This document shows positions 1 to 5,444 of a stretch of DNA of 5,444 bases, piece after piece. The first letter of the stretch is position 1. Every line of letters begins with the position of its first letter. The notes beneath the pieces are model-generated. The model saw only the letters and a program-made list of their open reading frames with translations. It had not been told where the DNA came from and searched no databases. Position numbers and translations under genes: made by a program. The stretch comes from Bacteroidota bacterium (GTDB lineage: Bacteria > Bacteroidota > Bacteroidia > Chitinophagales > Saprospiraceae): assembly GCA_029573365.1 (NCBI GenBank), contig JAKQGD010000065.1, positions 1 to 5,444 on the forward strand. Reading direction: 5' to 3'.

Positions 1-2
1 GG

Positions 3-1484
3 GGACAGAAATTTGTCAATGAATTCCTCAATATAGGAGGAGGCGGTTTTATGCTTTACAGGTCGGCATCTGGTGAAACGGCTGCTTTGGACTACAGGGA
101 AAAGGCACCGTCAGCAGCGTCAAGTGACATGTACCTCGACAGTATGGGCAATGCTGTGGTGGACAAAAGCCTTTTTGGCCATCTTGCCTGCGGAGTGCCG
201 GGTTCTGTTGATGGTATGGTGGAGGCGTTTAATAAATACAGCAAGCTAAAAGACTGGACAAGGCTGGTGCAGCCATCGATAGACCTTGCGGCCAAGGGAT
301 TTCGCATCACAGAAAGGGAAGCTTCTAACCTGAATGAGGAACTACCTAATTTTGTCAAATACAATCTGGCAACAACGGCTTTTCACAAGCCGCACTGGGA
401 AGCCGGAGACCTGTTGGTACAGCCTGACCTTGCTTTAACCCTGACACTCATCAGAGACAAAGGCAGAGCCGGATTTTATGAAGGCCAGACTGCTCAGCGA
501 ATCGTCGACGAAATGAAACGCGGAGGTGGCCTCATCTCTCTCCAGGACCTGGCAGCCTATCGTTCCATATGGAGAACTCCTGTATCTACCATCTATCGCG
601 GTGCTAAGGTTGTTTCTATGCCTCCCCCTTCCAGTGGTGGCATTGCATTGATCCAGTTGCTTGAAATGATAGAACCCTACAGGCTCGACAGCATGGGATT
701 TCAGTCGCCGGCAGCCGTACATCTGATGGTCGAGGCAGAACGAAGAGTGTATGCTGACAGAGCAAAACACCTGGGAGATGCCGATTTCTATCCGGTGCCC
801 CAAAAGACACTAACAGACAGTGCCTATATAGCAGGAAGAATGAAAGATTTTAATCCCAGAAAAGCAAGTGTTAGTGACAGCATTGTGGCCGGGCCAGCTG
901 AAAGCGAAGAAACTACCCATTACAGCATCGTAGACCAGGAAGGCAATGCTGTGGCCGTCACCACCACTCTAAATGGAAGCTACGGTGCCTGTACTGTGGT
1001 GCAAGGTGCCGGTTTTATCCTGAACAACGAAATGGATGACTTTTCTGTAAAGCCGGGCACACCTAATTTATACGGACTCGTAGGGGCCGAAGCCAATAAA
1101 ATTGAACCGGGAAAAAGGATGCTTTCATCCATGACGCCAACCATCATTGAAAAGGATGGGAAACTCCGTATGGTGGTAGGCACACCCGGAGGCTCCACGA
1201 TCATTACATCGGTGTTTCAATCCGTAGTCAATGTTCTCGACTTTGGAATGGATGCAGAAAAAGCTGTGCAGTCGCCGAGATTCCACCACCAGTGGCTGCC
1301 TGATGTCATCCTCACAGAAAAAGAGGCCATCAGTCCTGAAACAAGAAAAATTCTTGAAACCATAGGCCATAAATTCAAAGACCGGGATGCCATCGGACGG
1401 GTGGAAGCTATTGTTGTTACTGCCGGCAACAAACTGCATGGTGCTGCTGACAAGAGAGGTGACGATGATGCAAAGGGTTATTAA
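3..1484 (+). CDS. ggt: Gamma-glutamyltransferase (glutathione hydrolase), 5'-partial
   Basis: This is an N-terminal-nucleophile enzyme, normally periplasmic or secreted, that cleaves the gamma-glutamyl bond of glutathione and related compounds and transfers the glutamyl group to water or amino acids. The frame is open to the left edge. Relative to E. coli GGT, roughly 95 N-terminal residues including the signal peptide are missing, so the ATG at 51 is internal: it lies inside the conserved GGGGFM motif. Counting that Met as 1, DYRE (14-17) supplies the substrate-binding Arg16. The autoprocessing site is E287/T288 in ETTHYS, with Thr288 the expected nucleophile. It leaves a 190-residue small subunit, the E. 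coli length. Also present are TTTLN (304-308), NNEMDD with Asp330, LSSM with Ser359/Ser360, and PGG with Gly380/Gly381. The lid loop PGTPNLYGLVGA (335-346) with Tyr341 is intact, as in the E. coli type and unlike the lid-less Bacillus subtilis type. The C-terminus ends in a typical GY. Residues encoded before position 30 do not look like GGT. Confidence 0.96.
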   Translation, partial: GQKFVNEFLNIGGGGFMLYRSASGETAALDYREKAPSAASSDMYLDSMGNAVVDKSLFGHLACGVPGSVDGMVEAFNKYSKLKDWTRLVQPSIDLAAKGFRITEREASNLNEELPNFVKYNLATTAFHKPHWEAGDLLVQPDLALTLTLIRDKGRAGFYEGQTAQRIVDEMKRGGGLISLQDLAAYRSIWRTPVSTIYRGAKVVSMPPPSSGGIALIQLLEMIEPYRLDSMGFQSPAAVHLMVEAERRVYADRAKHLGDADFYPVPQKTLTDSAYIAGRMKDFNPRKASVSDSIVAGPAESEETTHYSIVDQEGNAVAVTTTLNGSYGACTVVQGAGFILNNEMDDFSVKPGTPNLYGLVGAEANKIEPGKRMLSSMTPTIIEKDGKLRMVVGTPGGSTIITSVFQSVVNVLDFGMDAEKAVQSPRFHHQWLPDVILTEKEAISPETRKILETIGHKFKDRDAIGRVEAIVVTAGNKLHGAADKRGDDDAKGY

Positions 1485-1526
1485 AAATAAACTTTAACAA
1501 ATTACCATTATATAAAAATTGGAATC

Positions 1527-2624
1527 ATGAAACCTAAATTTAATTTGAAAAAACAGCTCTTATTGTGCCTGTTTTCGTTACCGATTTCCTGGTCTTATAG
1601 TCAGACATCTGTGATAGAAATGCTCAACGGCATGAATCCGGAAAATCAGTTTTCCAACATGGTGCTAAAAAACCATGTGGCTACCAATTATATGGTGTCA
1701 TATGAAGAAAATTTTGATAAAAAAATAAGATACAATGACGAAGATGTCCAATTAGCAGTAAACTCAATCGACAGTGTTACCTATGATGGGTCAGAATTGC
1801 GTAAATATTCTAAAATTTATGATGCAGAAAAAAACCTGACGCCTGTTGAAACTCACATGAAAATCAATGATAAAAAACAAATCTTTTTCAAAAAAACTGA
1901 ATATAAAAACAACAATGAAGGAGTCGCGGCATTTTTAAACGAAGAATTGTTTTTTGAATACAATGATGCCGGGAAAATGACAAAAGTAAGAGTCGTAAAA
2001 CCTCTTCAGGGTTCAGATGTAACTATGATGAATGTGAGGTATTCAAATGACAAATGGCCCGATGAATTGGCAGTAACTTTTTTAACTGAGATGAAGCTGA
2101 TAAAATCTATTGTAAATGATACCATCATCTATACTGAAGTTGCAGAGACTCCTCAGGAATTGATTGACATGTTGAAGGAAGAAATCGGGCACGAACCATC
2201 AAAAGAAGAACTAAAAGAGCATTTGGGGCCATTTATTTCTGACATGAAACAGCAAAGTAAAATCATCAGGTTAGATGATAAAACCTACCAGGAAATGGTG
2301 TATAAGACTGGTGCAAACGGAACAAAGTTGGTGAGTTCTGTCATATTTAACAGTGACAGGCATATACTTTCGATCAATAAGCCCGAGGAGGAAAGTACAG
2401 TTTTATTTTCATTCCATCAGGATGGGCGGACTAAATCTGTCAATGCCAATGGCTCAGAATTTATATTTGAATATGATGCCAGTAACCGACCGCTTAAAAA
2501 ATGCGACAATAACGGACAAGTAGTGACAGTCCTTGAATACGATGGAGACAACCTGGTTAGACAAACCGAAATCAGCTTTAACTCAATCATGTCATATACT
2601 GAATATACATACCCGGACAAATAG
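1527..2624 (+). CDS. Secreted protein of unknown function with YD-like motifs
   Basis: I do not recognise a specific family. Residues 1-25 form a signal peptide: lysines at 2, 4, 8 and 9, a hydrophobic core LLLCLFSLPISW, and a likely signal peptidase I site SYS|Q. Cys14 sits inside the core and is not a lipobox. The mature part has recurring aromatic-Glu-Tyr turns, FEYNDAGK (143-150), FEYDASNR (314-321), LEYDGDNL (336-343) and a final TEYTYPDK. These resemble degenerate YD/RHS-type repeats found in secreted Bacteroidota proteins, so a mostly beta structure is likely. Residues about 207-245 are rich in Glu and Lys and look helical, an insertion between beta parts. No catalytic motif or C-terminal sorting domain is seen. 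The gene is visibly more AT-rich than ggt, which ends 42 bp upstream with no terminator between, so read-through from ggt is possible. Existence and export are well supported; the function is not. Confidence 0.88.
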   Translation: MKPKFNLKKQLLLCLFSLPISWSYSQTSVIEMLNGMNPENQFSNMVLKNHVATNYMVSYEENFDKKIRYNDEDVQLAVNSIDSVTYDGSELRKYSKIYDAEKNLTPVETHMKINDKKQIFFKKTEYKNNNEGVAAFLNEELFFEYNDAGKMTKVRVVKPLQGSDVTMMNVRYSNDKWPDELAVTFLTEMKLIKSIVNDTIIYTEVAETPQELIDMLKEEIGHEPSKEELKEHLGPFISDMKQQSKIIRLDDKTYQEMVYKTGANGTKLVSSVIFNSDRHILSINKPEEESTVLFSFHQDGRTKSVNANGSEFIFEYDASNRPLKKCDNNGQVVTVLEYDGDNLVRQTEISFNSIMSYTEYTYPDK

Positions 2625-2645
2625 AATTCAGCAGTCTGAATTTTA
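2622..2645. terminator. Hairpin terminator between convergent genes
   Basis: The perfect 7-bp inverted repeat AATTCAG (2625-2631) and CTGAATT (2636-2642) closes a CAGT tetraloop. The stem can extend by one G-T, one A-T and one T-A pair to 2622-2645. It is followed on the plus strand by a T-rich run (TGTATTTTTAG). It overlaps the TAG stop of the upstream gene and lies before the convergent mazG stop at 2674, so it could serve both strands. The minus-strand tail is poorer in T. The stem is AT-rich, so its strength is uncertain. Confidence 0.6.
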
Positions 2646-2673
2646 TGTATTTTTAGAAATATATAGTCGGGAG

Positions 2674-3450
2674 TTAATTATCATTATCTGTCCTCTTTGC
2701 CTCATTCCACAGAGCATCCATTTCATCGAGAGTCATCTGAGTGAGTGGTTTAGGTGCTTTTTTTTCTATGTATTCAAATCTGAATTTAAACTTTTGATTG
2801 ACCCTTTCCAGGGCTGTTTCTGGATTAATTCCGACAAAACGGGCATAATTAATCAGTGAAAATAGAATGTCGCCAAATTCCATTTCAGCTTTTTCCCTGT
2901 CTCTGCTTTCTGCTACCTCCTCAAATTCTCTGATTTCCTCTTCTACCTTAGCCCATACCTCTTTCCTGTCAGACCATTCGAATCCCACCTGTGCTGTTTT
3001 TTCCTGCATACGGTAGGCTTTAACCATGGCAGGCAGACCATTGGGCACACCCGAAAGCACACTTTTTTTACCTTCTGAAAGCTTGATTTGTTCCCAGTTC
3101 TTTTTTACATCCTCCTCATCTCTGACCATAACATCGCCATATATATGAGGATGCCGTTTGACGAGTTTGTCACAAACTGCATGAAGAGATGAAGCTATGT
3201 CAAAAGCACCTGATTCCTGACCCAGCCTTGCATAAAATACCATGTGAAGCATGATATCGCCCAGTTCCTCGCGTATATCATCCATATTTTTATTGATGAT
3301 GGCATCAGAAAGCTCATATGTTTCTTCAATGGTAAGAATTCTAAGGGAGTCGAAGGTTTGTTTCATATCCCATGGGCACTGTGTCCTGAGATCGTCCATG
3401 ATATTGAGTAACCTGCTGAAGGCCTCAAGCTTTTCACTATGGGAATGCAT
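2674..3450 (-). CDS. mazG: Nucleoside triphosphate pyrophosphohydrolase MazG
   Basis: MazG hydrolyses nucleoside triphosphates, including non-canonical dNTPs, to monophosphates and pyrophosphate in the cytoplasm. In E. coli it also affects ppGpp-linked starvation survival. The 258-residue product matches the 263-residue E. coli protein along its whole length. The first MazG domain has CPWD (25-28), QTF (31-33), the metal-binding EExxE (Glu42, Glu43, Glu46) and ELGD (62-65), then KRHPHIYGD (98-106). The second has VGFEW (155-159), EEIRE (171-175) and EFGDILF (191-197). Both metal-binding sets are complete, so both domains could bind Mg2+; in E. coli the C-terminal one carries the activity. I chose the ATG at 3450 rather than an in-frame TTG at 3471. 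The TTG overlaps an exact Bacteroidota -7 promoter element and would lie upstream of the transcript start, while the family similarity starts only after residue 8. The gene converges on the YD-motif protein gene and diverges from the NqrM-like gene. Confidence 0.96.
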   Translation of the reverse strand: MHSHSEKLEAFSRLLNIMDDLRTQCPWDMKQTFDSLRILTIEETYELSDAIINKNMDDIREELGDIMLHMVFYARLGQESGAFDIASSLHAVCDKLVKRHPHIYGDVMVRDEEDVKKNWEQIKLSEGKKSVLSGVPNGLPAMVKAYRMQEKTAQVGFEWSDRKEVWAKVEEEIREFEEVAESRDREKAEMEFGDILFSLINYARFVGINPETALERVNQKFKFRFEYIEKKAPKPLTQMTLDEMDALWNEAKRTDNDN

Positions 3451-3468
3451 ATGTTTGTCTGTTTGTGG

Positions 3469-3476
3469 CAAAGATA
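3469..3476 (-). promoter_or_regulatory. Bacteroidota -7 promoter element for mazG
   Basis: The minus strand reads TATCTTTG, an exact match to TAnnTTTG, the -7 element used by the Bacteroidota primary sigma factor. Transcription should start about 4-6 bases downstream, near 3463-3465, giving a leader of only about 13-15 bases before the ATG at 3450. No convincing TTTG is seen at the usual 19-bp spacing; the nearest TTG is 26 bp upstream. Confidence 0.65.
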
Positions 3477-3542
3477 CTATAATAGGGCCACGTTAAGTTC
3501 TGCAACTCGATGTTTATAGCTGCAGCCAAACAAATTTTATCC

Positions 3543-3550
3543 TACCTTTG
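3543..3550 (+). promoter_or_regulatory. Bacteroidota -7 promoter element for the NqrM-like gene
   Basis: TACCTTTG matches TAnnTTTG exactly. A start near 3554-3556 would leave a leader of about 25 bases before the ATG at 3579. No clear -33 TTTG is seen; GTTTA at 3512-3516 is 26 bp upstream, further than usual. The element lies 66 bp from the oppositely oriented mazG element, so the two promoters share one short divergent region. Confidence 0.6.
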
Positions 3551-3578
3551 TTAGTACTTCAAATTTCAGATAAATCCA

Positions 3579-3791
3579 ATGAAAGAGTTTCTGGTTCTTC
3601 TCGTAATTATTTTTAGTATTTCCGGCATAGCCACCATCCTGCTCAATCTGAGACATATATTTACAGGCAAAGAGTTCAGGGGCAGTTGTGCAAGCAATAA
3701 CCCCATGATCAAAAACAATCTTGGAGAATGTACCGTCTGCGGTAAAAAAGCTGACGAAGCCTGTAAAATGCCTGAACCCAGGACAAATTAA
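3579..3791 (+). CDS. Small four-cysteine membrane protein, NqrM-like
   Basis: The 70-residue protein has one N-terminal membrane segment (about residues 4-24, FLVLLVIIFSISGIATILLNL minus its last residue). A cytoplasmic or periplasmic tail follows with GSCA (35-38) and ECTVCG (50-55), giving the spacing Cys37-x13-Cys51-x2-Cys54-x7-Cys62. From memory of the family, this order (membrane helix, a G-K-x-(x)-GSC turn, then CxxCG and a last Cys) resembles NqrM/DUF539. NqrM is needed to mature the Na+-translocating NADH:quinone reductase and is thought to help deliver iron to the Cys4 centre between NqrD and NqrE. Many Bacteroidota carry similar short proteins annotated only as membrane or secreted protein. 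No nqr or apbE gene is in the window, so the role is inferred from the cysteine pattern alone. A generic metal- or disulphide-bearing membrane protein is the alternative. A -7 promoter element lies about 30 bp upstream, which supports expression. Confidence 0.82.
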   Translation: MKEFLVLLVIIFSISGIATILLNLRHIFTGKEFRGSCASNNPMIKNNLGECTVCGKKADEACKMPEPRTN

Positions 3792-3806
3792 AAATTTCGG
3801 TTTTAA
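3788..3806. terminator. Weak AT-rich hairpin after the NqrM-like gene
   Basis: TTAAAA (3788-3793) and TTTTAA (3801-3806) form a 6-bp all-A/T stem around a 7-base loop, overlapping the TAA stop at 3789-3791. There is no T-run directly after it on the plus strand. On the minus strand it would lie just past the stop of the possible short peptide and before a T-rich stretch. The stem is weak and may be chance in AT-rich DNA. Confidence 0.22.
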
Positions 3807-3886
3807 CGGTTGGCCAGTAAGGTTCTGAATATAACTCTCAAAGCCAGTAAGCCAAAAACCGCTAAGGTTAATCCTAAAATTAACAT
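3803..3886 (-). CDS. Possible 27-residue single-pass membrane peptide
   Basis: On the minus strand, ATG at 3886 opens a 27-codon frame ending in TAA at 3803-3805. The product starts MLILGLTLAVFGLLAL, a clean hydrophobic helix, and ends in a basic tail, RVIFRTLLANR, as in many small bacterial membrane proteins. The frame stays open upstream to a stop near 3986, with in-frame KLISKFFGN and KLITKFASQ repeats, but that part has no ATG. A promoter-like TTTG-N19-CAAATTTG lies just ahead. It occupies most of the gap between the NqrM-like and PIG-L genes, and no other gene claims that strand. AT-rich DNA yields hydrophobic frames by chance, so this is tentative; I do not recognise the peptide. Confidence 0.28.
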   Translation of the reverse strand: MLILGLTLAVFGLLALRVIFRTLLANR

Positions 3887-3909
3887 ATCGGGATTTGAAT
3901 GTTGCGACG

Positions 3910-3940
3910 CAAATTTGGTGATTAATTTAATATTTCCAAA
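3910..3940 (-). promoter_or_regulatory. Promoter-like TTTG-N19-CAAATTTG
   Basis: On the minus strand TTTG (3940-3937) is followed after exactly 19 bases by CAAATTTG (3917-3910), one base off the Bacteroidota TAnnTTTG element and at the usual -33/-7 spacing. It would place a start near 3905, about 20 bases before the ATG at 3886. CAAATTTG is its own reverse complement, so it could also act toward the PIG-L gene, though no TTTG sits at the right distance on that strand. Confidence 0.28.
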
Positions 3941-3962
3941 AAATTTTGAAATTAATTTAATA
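3921..3962. repeat. Two 12-bp direct repeats, ATTAATTTAATA
   Basis: Identical copies of ATTAATTTAATA lie at 3921-3932 and 3951-3962, exactly 30 bp apart, in the AT-rich leader of the PIG-L gene. They could be paired binding sites or just low-complexity sequence. On the minus strand the 30-bp spacing keeps frame and gives the KLISKFFGN/KLITKFASQ similarity. Confidence 0.5.
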
Positions 3963-3978
3963 AAAATCAAGCACTTAG

Positions 3979-5444
3979 ATGATAAAATTTAATAATTTGA
4001 TTGAATATACAACCAGGAAGTTTTTTCTTTCCATATTGTTGGCTGTAGGTTTACAGGCGACTTTGACGGGACAGGCTCCTAAAAAACCAACCTCAGGAGA
4101 GATATACCAAATGATGGAAAAACTGGGATTTCTTGGTTCCGTACTGTATGTTGCTGCACATCCGGATGACGAAAACACCAGACTTATTTCCTATCTGGCC
4201 AACGAAAAAAAGGCTCAAACCACCTATCTGTCACTGACCCGTGGCGACGGAGGACAGAACCTCATAGGTCCTGAAATTTCTGAACTGCTGGGTGTCATCA
4301 GAACGCAGGAATTGCTTATGGCAAGGTCCGTGGACAACGGAAAACAAATATTTACTCGAGCCAATGATTTTGGATATAGTAAAAATGCCGAAGAAACCAT
4401 AAGTATATGGGACACCGACAAGGTAAGAGCCGACGTGGTCTGGGCTATCAGACGTACACGGCCCGACGTCATCATAAACAGATTCAGCCACAAGACTTCA
4501 GGTGAGACACATGGACATCATACGGCTTCTGCCATACTTTCTTTTGAGCTTTTCGAAAAAGCCGGCGACGCCAGTGTACATCCCGAACATTTGCAGTATG
4601 TAAAGCCATGGAGTCCCAGAAGGTTGTTTTTTAACACCAGCTGGTGGTTTTATGGCAGCGAGGAAAAATTTAACAAGGCCGACAAATCAGCACTCATGTC
4701 ACTGGATGTAGGCACCTATTTCCCATTGCTGGGTAAATCAAACACCGAAATAGCAGCTGAGTCCCGCAGTAAACATAAGTGCCAGGGATTTGGGTCTACG
4801 GGCACCCGAGGCATGCAACTCGAATATCTTGAGCTCCTCAAAGGTGACATGCCCCCTTCAAAGTCGGATATTTTTGAGGGTATCAATACCACTTGGACCC
4901 GTGTAAAAGGCGGTGACAAAGTATCTCCGCTGATCGATGATCTGCTAAAAACCTATGATTTCAGAAATCCGCAGAATTCGGTTTCAAAGCTGATTAAAAT
5001 TTATAAAAAAATCGAGGAAACCGACGACAGTTACTGGAGGGAGATAAAACTCAAAGAAACCCGCGACCTGATAGCTGCTTGCACGGGTCTGTATATGGAA
5101 GCAAAAACCAACACCCACAAGGCTACAAGAGGAGAAACAGTAACTGTCGACATTGAAGTAACAAACAGGCTGCCGGCAAAACTTAACATTAATTCTATCC
5201 GGGGCACAGACATTGCTCTGGACACCATCACCAATTTGACCCTCAATCCAAATGAGCCATTTAAATGGTCAGCCAAAGTGTCCATACCGGAAACTTCAGC
5301 ATATACAGCACCTTACTGGCTCACTCATAAGGGTTCCAAAGGACTATACCACGTCGCTGACCAGAAAATCATAGGAAACCCCGAAACCACGAGGGAACTA
5401 ACTGTCAGATTTTTAATAAATATTGAAGGAACAGACTTCACATT
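3979..5444 (+). CDS. Secreted PIG-L/LmbE family deacetylase, 3'-partial
   Basis: PIG-L/LmbE proteins are zinc-dependent hydrolases that remove acetyl groups from N-acetylglucosamine-type substrates; relatives include MshB, BshB and GlcNAc-PI de-N-acetylase. 488 codons are present and the frame is open at the right edge. Residues 1 to about 32 look like a signal peptide: Arg13-Lys14, a hydrophobic FFLSILLAVGLQATL, then a site near TGQA|P. The catalytic motif AHPDDE is at 60-65, so His61 and Asp64 should bind zinc and Asp63 act as base, by analogy with MshB. TRGDGGQN follows (87-94). HGHHTAS (178-184) supplies the HxxH-type third zinc ligand, probably His181. From about residue 373 the sequence becomes beta-rich (GETVTVDIEVTN), suggesting an accessory beta-sandwich domain as in the long secreted Bacteroidota members of this family. 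The substrate cannot be read from sequence; a secreted glycan is a reasonable guess. No Shine-Dalgarno or strong promoter is seen. The ATG at 3979 is the only start that keeps the whole signal peptide. Confidence 0.93.
   Translation, partial: MIKFNNLIEYTTRKFFLSILLAVGLQATLTGQAPKKPTSGEIYQMMEKLGFLGSVLYVAAHPDDENTRLISYLANEKKAQTTYLSLTRGDGGQNLIGPEISELLGVIRTQELLMARSVDNGKQIFTRANDFGYSKNAEETISIWDTDKVRADVVWAIRRTRPDVIINRFSHKTSGETHGHHTASAILSFELFEKAGDASVHPEHLQYVKPWSPRRLFFNTSWWFYGSEEKFNKADKSALMSLDVGTYFPLLGKSNTEIAAESRSKHKCQGFGSTGTRGMQLEYLELLKGDMPPSKSDIFEGINTTWTRVKGGDKVSPLIDDLLKTYDFRNPQNSVSKLIKIYKKIEETDDSYWREIKLKETRDLIAACTGLYMEAKTNTHKATRGETVTVDIEVTNRLPAKLNINSIRGTDIALDTITNLTLNPNEPFKWSAKVSIPETSAYTAPYWLTHKGSKGLYHVADQKIIGNPETTRELTVRFLINIEGTDFT

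Noticed and set aside
1..17. GGGGACAGAAATTTGTC at the left edge as a transposon end
   Set aside because: It has a short GACA/TGTC inverted repeat and a G-rich start, but there is no partner end, target duplication or transposase in the window. An assembly or clone junction explains it equally well.
92..803. Minus-strand open frames inside ggt
   Set aside because: They lie opposite a strongly conserved gene and carry no recognisable motifs or start signals; they are shadows of the ggt codon pattern.
1485..1526. Promoter for the YD-motif protein in the gap after ggt
   Set aside because: ATAAACTTTAAC is near a -7 element but has the wrong spacing and no final G, and no -33 TTTG is placed correctly.
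1527..2624. RHS-type toxin or polymorphic toxin
   Set aside because: Only a few degenerate YD-like turns are present, and the protein is far too short for an RHS shell. No toxin domain, DPXG-type cleavage motif or adjacent immunity gene is visible.
3813..3851. GCCAGTAAG direct repeat, two copies 30 bp apart
   Set aside because: Only 9 bp match and the flanks do not align. The same 30-bp spacing as the ATTAATTTAATA repeats appears to be coincidence.
3810..3992. Plus-strand 60-codon open frame between the NqrM-like and PIG-L genes
   Set aside because: It starts with TTG, has no promoter or ribosome signal, is a composition-driven Lys/Ile/Asn-rich product with no domain, and overlaps the PIG-L start. 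The minus-strand frame in the same place looks more protein-like.
4224..5285. Minus-strand open frames inside the PIG-L gene
   Set aside because: They lie opposite a frame with the catalytic AHPDDE and HGHH motifs and show no domain of their own.

Overview
The window looks like an ordinary chromosomal stretch from a member of the Bacteroidota. Supporting signs are two exact copies of the Bacteroidota -7 promoter element (TAnnTTTG) in the one divergent gap, no clear Shine-Dalgarno sequences ahead of the starts, a secreted protein with YD-like motifs, and family-level resemblances of the two secreted enzymes. I see no RNA gene, CRISPR array, insertion sequence or phage gene.

Layout: (1) 3-1484 (+), gamma-glutamyltransferase, cut off at the left edge, with the whole small catalytic subunit present. 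(2) 1527-2624 (+), an unrecognised secreted protein of 365 residues with degenerate YD-like motifs. (3) 2622-2645, a hairpin terminator overlapping that gene's stop codon and lying in the 49-bp gap between convergent genes. (4) 3450-2674 (-), mazG, the two-domain nucleoside triphosphate pyrophosphohydrolase. (5) 3451-3578, a divergent promoter region with one -7 element per strand. (6) 3579-3791 (+), a 70-residue membrane protein whose four-cysteine pattern resembles the Na+-NQR maturation factor NqrM. (7) 3792-3978, an AT-rich gap that may hide a 27-residue single-pass membrane peptide on the minus strand. (8) 3979-5444 (+), a secreted PIG-L/LmbE-type deacetylase that runs off the right edge.

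The genes do not form one pathway. Three encode exported proteins (GGT, the YD-motif protein, the deacetylase), one a small membrane protein, and MazG is a cytoplasmic housekeeping enzyme. GGT and the YD-motif protein could share a transcript (42-bp gap, no terminator seen). MazG and the NqrM-like gene diverge from a common promoter region. No clearly new system is visible. The points most worth a second look are the non-family sequence at the left edge, the NqrM-like protein, the hidden minus-strand peptide and the correction of the mazG start.
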